DNA of 6,799 nucleotides from Planctomycetota bacterium. GTDB taxonomy: Bacteria; Planctomycetota; Phycisphaerae; UBA1845. The stretch spans positions 1 to 6,799 of the forward strand of contig JADFRO010000164.1 of NCBI GenBank assembly GCA_022561255.1, written 5' to 3'. This document shows positions 1-5,970 of this stretch, one piece after another. Every line of letters starts with the position of its first letter. Within the stretch, counting starts at the first letter, position 1. The position numbers and the translations under genes were made by a program. The notes beneath the pieces were generated by a model, which saw nothing but the letters and a program-made list of their open reading frames with translations, ran no database searches and was not told the origin of the DNA.

Positions 1-68
1 TCTGAAAACAGCTCCTCCACATCGCTCTCCAACATCTCCCGCCAAACACGTCGCACCCATCCGAGCGT

Positions 69-97
69 TTGTCCGCGATCGTCCTGCGCTCTATACT
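69..97 (+). promoter_or_regulatory. Probable sigma70-type promoter for the zinc-ribbon/mutY operon
   Basis: TTGTCC at 69-74 and TATACT at 92-97 are separated by exactly 17 bases. They match the sigma70 consensus at 4/6 and 5/6 positions. Transcription would begin near 104, leaving a leader of about 40 bases that contains the AGGAG ribosome binding site of the first gene. I saw no comparable promoter directly before mutY, so this one probably drives both genes. The call rests on sequence match and position only. Confidence 0.55.
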
Positions 98-132
98 TAG
101 AGCGGCGTCGCGACAAGAGTTTGTCGTAACGC

Positions 133-137
133 AGGAG
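133..137 (+). promoter_or_regulatory. Ribosome binding site (AGGAG) that fixes a TTG start
   Basis: AGGAG lies seven bases before the TTG at 145. It is the clearest Shine-Dalgarno match in the window. It supports a TTG start for the small zinc-ribbon protein, since no ATG is available there. Confidence 0.6.
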
Positions 138-144
138 AAGCGCG

Positions 145-339
145 TTGATCGAAACGATTCTGGCAGCCGCCCTTCGGTTTGACGAGCGTCATTTGCTCGC
201 CGCCGCAGCCGTCGCCGTGATCGCCGTCGTGGTAACGTCTGCACGGCGCCCGTCACGACGCTGCAAGCACTGCCGCCAACTCAATCGTGAACACGCGGTC
301 TTCTGTGCTCAGTGTGGCCAGCGACTGCGCGAAAAATGA
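145..339 (+). CDS. Small membrane-anchored zinc-ribbon protein
   Basis: This 64-residue protein starts at TTG 145, supported by the AGGAG at 133-137. Residues 17-33 form one hydrophobic Ala/Val-rich membrane segment, followed by an Arg-rich stretch (RRPSRR) expected to face the cytoplasm. The rest is a compact zinc ribbon: CKHC (40-43) and CAQCG (54-58), two CxxC knuckles ten residues apart. The family is not recognised more precisely; single-helix proteins with a C-terminal zinc ribbon are common and mostly uncharacterised. Its TGA overlaps the ATG of mutY (ATGA at 336-339), so the two genes are probably co-transcribed and translationally coupled. Any role in repair is inferred from that coupling alone. 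The two well-spaced Cys pairs, the membrane segment and the ribosome binding site together make a chance reading frame unlikely. Confidence 0.72.
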   Translation: MIETILAAALRFDERHLLAAAAVAVIAVVVTSARRPSRRCKHCRQLNREHAVFCAQCGQRLREK

Positions 340-1502
340 TCCGCGCACGACGCCCAATCAAACCGCCGCCGTCGATCGACACGAAGCGCCGCACAGCCAT
401 CCGCCGACGACTCCTCAACTGGTACGACCGCAACAAACGCGATCTGCCCTGGCGCCGGAGGCGCAGCCCATACGCCAAGTGGGTCGCGGAAATCATGTTA
501 CAACAAACGCGCGTCGAAACCGTGCAACGTTACTACAAGCGCTTTATGAAACGTTTCGCGACCGTTCGCGCCCTAGCCGACGCCGACCACACGACGGTCC
601 TCAAACACTGGGAGGGCTTGGGTTACTACCGCCGAGTCTTGAACCTGCACCGCGCCGCCCGCATCGTTCGTGACCAAGGCGGGCGTATCCCCCGCACGAT
701 TGAAGCCCTCGCAAAACTTCCCGGCGTCGGCCCTTACACCGCGGCGGCCATCGCATCGATGGCGTTCAACGAACCCGTTGCCGCCGTCGACGGCAACGTC
801 GCCCGCGTGCTTGCCAGATTGTTCGCCGTCGACCTCGACGTCCGCTCGGGGCCGGGACAACGCACCACTCAAGCGTTAGCAACGGAGCTCGTTTCCCAGA
901 AGCGTCCCGGAGACTTCAACCAAGCCTTGATGGACCTGGGAAGTATGATCTGTACACCACGGCATCCGAAGTGTCCCAAGTGTCCGCTGAAATCGCTGTG
1001 CGAAGCTCGCCGCCTAGGCCGAGTCCATTCGCTGCCGATCCTTTCGGCCAGGAGCCACGTGAAGGAAACCACCCTGGTCACGAGCCTTTTTACGCACGGC
1101 GATCAAATGCTACTGCGACGGCGTCCGCTGGGCGGGTTGTGGTCCGGACTGTGGGAATTTCCGACCATCGAAGTCCCGCAGAAACACATCGCAGCGCGAA
1201 CCGTTCGCGACATGGCCGGCGCGGAAGGCCTGGACGTTGTCGGCCGTCCCCGCAAAATAGCCCTCGTGAAACACAAACTCACGCATCGCGCGCTTCAGTT
1301 CCACATCTACGTGTGTCGCGTAATCCCCCGCCCACGGCGTGGGGCGACCGACCTCCGCAACGTAACACAAGAAGGGAGCAACACTTACGCAGAGTCCGCA
1401 CGCTGGGTGACTCGGCGTCGCTTTGAAGAGCTCCCGGTTTCCACCGCACAAAGGAAGGTTTTCGCCGCTTCGGAAGAAACACTTGGGCTGATCGCCGAAT
1501 GA
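336..1502 (+). CDS. mutY: A/G-specific adenine DNA glycosylase MutY
   Basis: MutY removes adenine mispaired with 8-oxoguanine, starting base-excision repair and preventing G:C to T:A transversions. The predicted protein has 388 residues, slightly longer than the roughly 350 of E. coli MutY. The N-terminal glycosylase domain carries WVAEIMLQQTRV (49-60), with Glu52 matching the catalytic Glu. It also has the helix-hairpin-helix LPGVGPYTAAAIASMAF (128-144) and VDGNVARVLAR (151-161), with Asp152 matching the catalytic Asp. The [4Fe-4S] ligands are Cys206, 213, 216 and 222, spaced C-x6-C-x2-C-x5-C. From about residue 243 there is a NUDIX-like 8-oxoG recognition domain, with GGLWSGLWEFP (266-276) and an HKLTH loop (313-317) equivalent to the FSH loop. 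ATG 336 is chosen because it overlaps the upstream stop codon; a GTG at 312 would lie inside the upstream gene. No strong Shine-Dalgarno precedes it, which fits coupled translation. Confidence 0.96.
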   Translation: MIRARRPIKPPPSIDTKRRTAIRRRLLNWYDRNKRDLPWRRRRSPYAKWVAEIMLQQTRVETVQRYYKRFMKRFATVRALADADHTTVLKHWEGLGYYRRVLNLHRAARIVRDQGGRIPRTIEALAKLPGVGPYTAAAIASMAFNEPVAAVDGNVARVLARLFAVDLDVRSGPGQRTTQALATELVSQKRPGDFNQALMDLGSMICTPRHPKCPKCPLKSLCEARRLGRVHSLPILSARSHVKETTLVTSLFTHGDQMLLRRRPLGGLWSGLWEFPTIEVPQKHIAARTVRDMAGAEGLDVVGRPRKIALVKHKLTHRALQFHIYVCRVIPRPRRGATDLRNVTQEGSNTYAESARWVTRRRFEELPVSTAQRKVFAASEETLGLIAE

Positions 1503-1646
1503 CGCACCGCTGGATCAAAGATTCCCGACTCGCTCCCTCGTCATAGAGTCTTGAACAGGCGATACACCGGATCCGCCCTCCAAATCACAAACGAATCTAT
1601 CCTGTAAGTTAATGTGTTCCCACAGAGAAAAATGCCGGGGCGTGAC

Positions 1647-1668
1647 ATGTAACATATTATTATTACAT
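1647..1668. promoter_or_regulatory. AT-rich dyad, possible operator or upstream element
   Basis: The arms ATGTAA (1647-1652) and TTACAT (1663-1668) are perfect inverted repeats around a 10-base AT-only-but-one spacer. The patch stands out in otherwise GC-rich DNA and lies about 45 bases before the -35 box of the promoter at 1712-1740. A second small dyad, CGGTT-cgc-AACCG (1685-1697), lies between the two. The sequence shows only symmetry, base composition and position; a regulator or UP-element role is inferred. Confidence 0.3.
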
Positions 1669-1711
1669 AGGTTATACGATACGTCGGTTCGCAACCGCCG
1701 GATACTACACG

Positions 1712-1740
1712 TTGACAGAACGGGGCGGCCGACGTACAAC
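1712..1740 (+). promoter_or_regulatory. Probable promoter of the pyrK leader RNA
   Basis: TTGACA at 1712-1717 is a perfect -35 consensus. Exactly 17 bases later, TACAAC (1735-1740) matches the -10 consensus at 4/6 positions. The predicted start near 1747 lies immediately before a run of hairpins that ends in an intrinsic terminator. The spacing and the structured RNA downstream support the call; no transcript data are available. Confidence 0.55.
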
Positions 1741-1746
1741 TCCTTT

Positions 1747-1880
1747 GCCCGGTTGGGCACTACGGCTCAACACCGAAGGTCGTCGCCACGAGTCGGCGGC
1801 GGCCGGTCAAACATGCGGCTTTTCCAAGCCGTGGCGGACTTCCGGGATCGTGGCTATGCTTCGGTCCCGGAAGTTTTTTT
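1747..1880 (+). ncRNA. Structured leader RNA or small RNA upstream of pyrK
   Basis: The predicted transcript, about 134 nt, folds into four successive hairpins by eye. The first is 1752-1758 with 1765-1771 (7 bp, 6-nt loop). The second is 1778-1787 with 1795-1804 (10 pairs, two of them G-U, 7-nt loop), extended by ACC/GGT (1772-1774 with 1805-1807) across a three-base bulge. The third is 1816-1821 with 1826-1831 (6 bp, UUCC loop). The last is the terminator. Alternative pairings exist: GCCACG (1785-1790) complements CGTGGC (1830-1835), and the loop bases 1790-1794 can pair with the foot of the terminator (1837-1841). That is the arrangement expected of an antiterminator switch. I found no match to the PyrR-binding, cobalamin, TPP, SRP or 6S motifs I could recall. 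It could be a cis-acting attenuator of pyrK or an independent small RNA. Confidence 0.45.
1838..1880 (+). terminator. Intrinsic terminator/attenuator just before pyrK
   Basis: ACTTCCGGGA (1838-1847) and TCCCGGAAGT (1865-1874) form a perfect 10-bp stem. It can be extended inward by three more pairs, one of them G-U, leaving an 11-base loop. Seven T residues follow (1874-1880). This is a classical Rho-independent terminator on the plus strand. It ends only 20 bases before the ATG of pyrK, so any transcript from the promoter at 1712 must pass it to express pyrK. That position suggests regulated read-through rather than simple termination of mutY, which ended more than 300 bases earlier. Confidence 0.8.
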
Positions 1881-1900
1881 GCGCACGACCAGACCGATTC

Positions 1901-2848
1901 ATGGCCGATCCCACAACGCCAGCCACAAACACGATCGCACCGCGAATCACCACGGCGACCGTTACGGAAAACGCTTCGCTCTGCCAAGAACACTATAGAC
2001 TTTCGTTCACCGTGCAGGCGCTCCGTGACGCGCTGCCCGGACAGTTTATGCACCTCAGCCCTGAGCGAGAGTATGCCGCTACGCAGGCCGCAACGATCGC
2101 TCCGGCGACCGAGCCGCTACTTCGGCGAGCGTTCAGCATCGCCGGCTTAACTCGCCACGCCGACTGTGTGGAGATCGACGTGATCTACCGGGTCGTGGGA
2201 ACGGCCACGCGCTGGATGGCATCTCTTCGCAAGGGCGACCGCATCAGCGTGCTCGGTCCGCAGGGCAACGAGTTCCCCATCAGTTCATCGAAACGGCAAG
2301 CGTGGCTGATCGCCGGCGGTGTCGGTCTGCCTCCGATGCTCTGGCTCGCACACGCTCTTAACGCAGCCGGCAAACGAACCGTCGCGTTCTTCGGAGCGCA
2401 GCGCGGCGACTTGATTCCGCTAACACTCGATCCGGCTTCCCCGCCTTCCGTTGATGCTCATACGGCGACGCTGTCGGCTGCGGAGTTCAACGAAAGTGAC
2501 ACCGGTGTTGTAATCAGCACCGACGACGGTTCTGTCGGATTCAAGGGCCACGTCGGCGCGGCGCTGGCCAACTACCACGAAGCGAATCCGATCGATACGG
2601 GTGACGTCGTCGCCTATACGTGCGGCCCGGAGCGGATGATGCGGTACGTGGCGGAGCTCTGCATCGCCCGCGGGATCGAGTGTCACGTCTGCCTCGAACG
2701 GACCATGGCTTGCGGAACCGGCATGTGCCAGTCCTGCGTCGTCGCTATCGACGACGACTCCGACCCCGACGGCTGGCGATACCGCCTCTGCTGTACGGAG
2801 GGCCCGGTTTTCAACGCGGCCTCGGTCATCTGGGAAACCCCGGCCTGA
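1901..2848 (+). CDS. pyrK: PyrK-type dihydroorotate dehydrogenase electron-transfer subunit
   Basis: PyrK proteins carry FAD and a [2Fe-2S] cluster and pass electrons from the FMN of class 1B dihydroorotate dehydrogenase (PyrD) to NAD+ in pyrimidine synthesis. This 315-residue protein has the FAD-binding RRAFSIAG (75-82) and GPQGNEFP (119-126), the NAD-binding GGVGLPPM (139-146) and CGPERMM (241-247). The cluster site is ACGTGMCQSC (270-279) with Cys271, 276 and 279 plus Cys297 or 298 in LCCTEGPVF. The last loop, 17-18 residues, is longer than I recall for the family. The protein is also longer than the usual 250-270 residues, partly through a segment near residues 55-72. ATG 1901 is chosen because the family homology starts soon after it; it has no clear ribosome binding site. 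An in-frame ATG at 1856 inside the terminator hairpin is the alternative. No pyrD lies nearby, so another oxidoreductase partner is possible. Confidence 0.85.
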   Translation: MADPTTPATNTIAPRITTATVTENASLCQEHYRLSFTVQALRDALPGQFMHLSPEREYAATQAATIAPATEPLLRRAFSIAGLTRHADCVEIDVIYRVVGTATRWMASLRKGDRISVLGPQGNEFPISSSKRQAWLIAGGVGLPPMLWLAHALNAAGKRTVAFFGAQRGDLIPLTLDPASPPSVDAHTATLSAAEFNESDTGVVISTDDGSVGFKGHVGAALANYHEANPIDTGDVVAYTCGPERMMRYVAELCIARGIECHVCLERTMACGTGMCQSCVVAIDDDSDPDGWRYRLCCTEGPVFNAASVIWETPA

Positions 2849-2950
2849 CACCCCCGCCTGAGGGTTCAAATCAAGCCTTGCGGGCGCGTAGAGCGTAAAC
2901 CGCCCCCTCCCAAGTGCCGATAATCACGCAGTTCGTGATCCCTCAGCGCC

Positions 2951-2954
2951 GGAG
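2951..2954 (+). promoter_or_regulatory. Probable ribosome binding site of the SGNH hydrolase
   Basis: GGAG lies 10 bases before ATG 2965. The spacing is slightly long, but no Shine-Dalgarno match precedes the internal ATG at 3052, so this favours the upstream start. Confidence 0.4.
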
Positions 2955-2964
2955 CCGCGCCTAG

Positions 2965-4368
2965 ATGACCAGCGTAACCACCCTTTATGTTGCCAGCGGC
3001 GCGGGGAACCAAGTCCGCACCAAAGCGCGTGCGCAAACACAACGCAAAACGATGGCGACGTGCGTCTGGACGATTGTGCTGCTGCTCTGCGCGGAGGGGA
3101 GCTTGCGCGTCCGCGCCTGGTACCGACACGGCTCGAGCAGTCCGGTCGCGAGCATCTACGAGCCGGACGCGCTGCTCGGTCGCCGATTGCGACCCGGGGC
3201 GACGCTCGCCGGAAGTCGGCGCCGGCTATCTGTGAACCGCTGGGGATTCCGCGGGCCGGAAATCACTAAGGATAAGGCGGCGCGAACGACGCGTATCGCC
3301 GTGGTAGGCGACTCCACCACCTTCGGCCTGGAAGCGGAAACAAATGAGGCCGTTTGGGTCGAGCGCATGGCCAACAAGCTCAACGCCGATGCAAAGAACA
3401 CGCAACGATTCGACGCCATCAACGCTGGCGTACCCGGCTATACGATGGACATCAGCGCGCTGCACTTCTCTCGCGACGTCGCACCACTGTCGCCCGACAT
3501 TGTAATCATCAACCAACTCGCGGCTGACATCGCTGCACATGGCCGGCGACAGTTTCCGATCAAGACGCTTACACAATCCGGAGGCTCACGCGTAACGAAG
3601 TTCTTTCACACGCATTCGCTGCTGCTCAACCTGGTCCGTCAAAACACCTCCGCGTTTCGATCGCGCCAGCTCGCGCGAGCACGTCACGACCGGCTCGACG
3701 ACCGGGGCATCGGGGAGTACGCCCGCCGACTTGCCGATCTGATCGACCTTTGTCGCAACACCGGCGCGCAGGCTTTGCTATGCACGTGCCCGCGATCGTT
3801 TGATGACGGCGAGGCGCTCGGGGATCAACACGCGCTTGCGGCGACGGCGTTGGCGAACAATCCCGCGCTTTCGTTAACCGGGCTTAACGACGCGTTTGAT
3901 CGGTACAATGAGGTCATTCGACGCATCGCGGATGAAAAAGCCGTTCCGCTGATCGATCTGGATCGCCTGATCGCCCGGGGTAGCGATTACTTCGTCGACG
4001 CGATTCACCTCAACGATCGCGGACATCGTCTTGTCGGCGAGATCGTCGCCGAGGCGGTACGAGTGCTTCGTCACGCCTGGGTTGACGGGTTTTTCCGAGC
4101 CGCGACCGTGAGGGAGCGATCCCGCGCTCCCCGGTTATCTCCAATCGTCCGCTCCCTCACGGCCGCGGCTCTGTCCAGTCCCACCCATCGAATGACGTGT
4201 GACGCAACACTAGAGTATTTTCCGTTTTCCTATACCGGGTCCACTACCCTTCGCAACACATCGAACAATGGGAAACCGCGCGGGCTAAAGCCCGCGGCTC
4301 GGAAGACGAAAACCGGAGATGCCCAGGTCGAAACGTCGAGGCGTCGGGTCGCGGGGGGTACACCGTAG
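2965..4368 (+). CDS. Membrane-anchored SGNH-fold hydrolase/acyltransferase with repeat-derived tail
   Basis: The predicted protein has 467 residues. Residues 34-43 are a short hydrophobic stretch (VWTIVLLLCA) that could act as an uncleaved signal anchor. The SGNH domain runs from about 110 to 370. It has block I VVGDSTTFG (113-121) with nucleophile Ser117, a block II Gly in NAGVPGY (153-159), and block V DAIHLNDRGH (345-354) supplying Asp345 and His348. The oxyanion Asn is probably Asn183 in IINQLAAD, which is not a standard GxND. With the AlgI-like acyltransferase immediately downstream, the likely role is O-acetyl transfer to, or removal from, an exported polysaccharide, as in alginate-type systems; the substrate is unknown. 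Residues from about 376 to 467 have no SGNH features, are Ser/Arg/Thr-rich, and are encoded across two repeat elements (4097-4171, 4276-4300). The stop lies one base before the MBOAT start. The original gene probably ended near 4090. Confidence 0.82.
   Translation: MTSVTTLYVASGAGNQVRTKARAQTQRKTMATCVWTIVLLLCAEGSLRVRAWYRHGSSSPVASIYEPDALLGRRLRPGATLAGSRRRLSVNRWGFRGPEITKDKAARTTRIAVVGDSTTFGLEAETNEAVWVERMANKLNADAKNTQRFDAINAGVPGYTMDISALHFSRDVAPLSPDIVIINQLAADIAAHGRRQFPIKTLTQSGGSRVTKFFHTHSLLLNLVRQNTSAFRSRQLARARHDRLDDRGIGEYARRLADLIDLCRNTGAQALLCTCPRSFDDGEALGDQHALAATALANNPALSLTGLNDAFDRYNEVIRRIADEKAVPLIDLDRLIARGSDYFVDAIHLNDRGHRLVGEIVAEAVRVLRHAWVDGFFRAATVRERSRAPRLSPIVRSLTAAALSSPTHRMTCDATLEYFPFSYTGSTTLRNTSNNGKPRGLKPAARKTKTGDAQVETSRRRVAGGTP
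4097..4171. repeat. Long inverted-repeat element (copy 1), inside the SGNH frame
   Basis: The left arm (4097-4118, beginning GAGCCGCGACC) and right arm (4150-4171, beginning CGCTCCCTC) are reverse complements over 22 bases with one mismatch. A 31-base spacer separates them. RNA or single-stranded DNA from it would form a very stable hairpin. The right arm matches 5909-5930 at 20 of 22 positions, so this is a dispersed element rather than a local hairpin. I recall similar GAGCCGCGACCGTGAGGG sequences from planctomycete genomes, but that is memory and not a search result. Confidence 0.85.
4276..4300 (+). repeat. 25-base GC-rich palindromic repeat (copy 1)
   Basis: The core CGCGGGC-TAAA-GCCCGCG (4279-4296) is a 7-bp stem with a TAAA loop, followed by GCTC. 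All 25 bases recur exactly, on the opposite strand, at 6633-6657. In the SGNH reading frame it encodes PRGLKPAA. It is REP-like in size and symmetry. No transposase is present in the window that could mobilise it. Confidence 0.88.
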
Positions 4369-4369
4369 C

Positions 4370-5809
4370 GTGGCCTTCAACAGCATTCACTTCCTGATCT
4401 TCTTTCCCGTTGTACTGACGGTTTACTGGTCACTGCGCCGCAACGCTACGTTGCGTATTGGGTTTCTCTTGGTGTCCAGTTATTACTTCTACATGTCGTG
4501 GAACGTCGCCTACGCCGCTCTGATTTTCGGCTCGACCGTGTTGGATTTCTTCGCCGCCCAAGCGATGGCGTCGACCGGAAGCGCCCGAGCGCGCCGTGCT
4601 TGGTTGATCGTAAGCCTCACGGGGAATCTCGGAGTTCTGTTCGTCTTTAAGTACTACAATTTTTTCATCGAGAGCGTGGGGGCTACGCTTGCAGCTCTAG
4701 GCCTCTCCGCGACTTTGGACCTATCCTCAACGCTGCCGAATCACTCGCTACTGTTGCCGGTTGGGATCAGCTTTTACACGTTTCAAACGCTGAGCTACAC
4801 GATCGACGTCTATCGCGGTGCGATTCAACCGTCGAGGAGCTTCGTGCGATTCGCACTGTTTGTCTCCTTCTTCCCACAGCTCGTCGCGGGGCCGATCGTA
4901 CGCGCGTCGATGTTTCTGCCCCAATTGGAAGCCGACCCCAAGTTCGACGACCGGCGCGCCCAGAGCGGTCTTGGCTTGATGCTTGTCGGGTTGTTCAAGA
5001 AAGTATGCATCGCCGACGTAATCGGCACGACACTTGTCGATCCCGCGTTTGCTGATCCTGCGCTGCGCAATAGCTGGGTCTTGTGGATGGCGATGTACGG
5101 CTACGCCTTCCAGATTTACTACGATTTCTGCGGGTACAGCGACATGGCCATCGGGGCGGCTCGAATGCTCGGCTTCGACCTGCCGATCAACTTCCGCCGG
5201 CCCTACTCAGCCACAAGCGTTCGAGACTTCTGGCAGCGGTGGCACATCTCTCTGTCTACGTGGCTACGCGATTACCTCTACGTTCCACTCGGCGGAAGCC
5301 GCGGGTCGTCGCTGAAAGTCGCTCGAAATCTCGCTATCGTGATGATTCTCGGCGGGCTGTGGCATGGAGCCGCGTGGGGATTCCTCCTCTGGGGCGCTCT
5401 CCACGGCCTGCTTCTGATCGCCGGACGTATTTTCTACCGACTCACCGGGATCAACGCCGACCGGAGCGATCAACCGACCGTCGCGCGTATCGCGCGAGTC
5501 ATCATGACCTTCCACCTCGTGGCCTTTTGCCTGGTCCTGTTCCGCGCACCGGATTTCGACACACTTTCCGAATGTCTACGCGGGCTCGTGTCCGTTCAGC
5601 GCTTCGAGGGGAGTGTACCTGCGGCTGCGTACCTGGCCCTCGCGATCGCCGCCGCCATCGAATGGATGCCACGTGCGCCGCTGGCGAGTGTTGCCAGCGT
5701 CTTCGTACGACTGCCGTCACCGATGCAGGCGTGCGTCGTTACCGCTAGCTTGCTGGCCGTCACAGCCATCGCACCGGCGAACGCGCCGTTCATATACTTT
5801 CAGTTTTGA
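4370..5809 (+). CDS. AlgI-like MBOAT membrane O-acyltransferase
   Basis: MBOAT proteins of the AlgI group take an acyl group from a cytoplasmic donor and pass it across the membrane for O-acetylation of exported polysaccharides, working with an SGNH-type partner. The predicted 479 residues (AlgI is about 520) form many hydrophobic segments. Family signatures in order are LPVGISFYTFQTLSY, FFPQLVAGPI, YYDFCGYSDMAIG and FWQRWHISLSTWLRDYLYVP with His292. Then comes GGLWHGAAWGF with the conserved His332, and ALHGL with His345. GTG 4370 is chosen because the family N-terminus (AFNSIHFLIFFP) begins there and a G-run (4353-4358) lies 11 bases before it. ATG 4319 would add 17 basic residues and has GGAG touching the start codon. 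The upstream SGNH stop is one base away, so coupled translation is likely. The polysaccharide substrate cannot be read from the sequence. Confidence 0.93.
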   Translation: MAFNSIHFLIFFPVVLTVYWSLRRNATLRIGFLLVSSYYFYMSWNVAYAALIFGSTVLDFFAAQAMASTGSARARRAWLIVSLTGNLGVLFVFKYYNFFIESVGATLAALGLSATLDLSSTLPNHSLLLPVGISFYTFQTLSYTIDVYRGAIQPSRSFVRFALFVSFFPQLVAGPIVRASMFLPQLEADPKFDDRRAQSGLGLMLVGLFKKVCIADVIGTTLVDPAFADPALRNSWVLWMAMYGYAFQIYYDFCGYSDMAIGAARMLGFDLPINFRRPYSATSVRDFWQRWHISLSTWLRDYLYVPLGGSRGSSLKVARNLAIVMILGGLWHGAAWGFLLWGALHGLLLIAGRIFYRLTGINADRSDQPTVARIARVIMTFHLVAFCLVLFRAPDFDTLSECLRGLVSVQRFEGSVPAAAYLALAIAAAIEWMPRAPLASVASVFVRLPSPMQACVVTASLLAVTAIAPANAPFIYFQF

Positions 5810-5846
5810 TCTGCAAGAGGGTGTATGAAAACGGTCGTGACAAACC

Positions 5847-5930
5847 GAGCCGCTCCTGCGGAGAGCGAAGCTGCCGTAAGAGGGCGGTTTTCGTTCGTGA
5901 AACCCGGCCGCTTCCTCACGGGCGCGGCTC
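5847..5930. repeat. Inverted-repeat element (copy 2, degenerate) between convergent genes
   Basis: The right arm (5909-5930) matches the right arm of the element at 4150-4171 at 20 of 22 positions. The left arm (5847-5867) starts GAGCCGC like copy 1 but has diverged; the outer seven bases still pair with GCGGCTC at 5924-5930. The element fills most of the gap between the convergent MBOAT and rhodanese genes. It could act as a two-sided transcript barrier, but it has no T-run on the plus strand. The six A residues at 5933-5938 would give a U-run on minus-strand RNA before the hairpin, not after it. Confidence 0.75.
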
Positions 5931-5970
5931 TGAAAAAAGCTTCTCAAACACGCTCTAAGAAACTGCGCCC

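Noticed and set aside
1..192. A minus-strand frame open from a stop near 193 to the left edge, reading near the edge like a protein (for example VWREMLESDVEELFS), with possible starts at GTG 56-54 or ATG 35-33.
   Set aside because: Most of the frame overlaps the better-supported zinc-ribbon gene and its promoter, neither start has a well-spaced ribosome binding site, and only about 18 codons lie beyond the promoter. A divergent gene running off the left edge remains possible.
1529..1551. GACTC...GAGTC inverted repeat after mutY as a terminator.
   Set aside because: The stem is five base pairs with a 13-base loop and no T-run, so it is too weak to call.
2923..2939. Hairpin ATCACG-cagtt-CGTGAT between pyrK and the SGNH gene as a terminator, with GTTCGTGATC resembling a tRNA T-loop.
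   Set aside because: The stem is only 6 bp with no T-run, and no cloverleaf can be formed around it.
4319..4369. ATG 4319 as the MBOAT start, adding 17 basic residues.
   Set aside because: GGAG touches the ATG with no spacing, the added residues are not membrane-protein-like, and the family N-terminus begins at GTG 4370.
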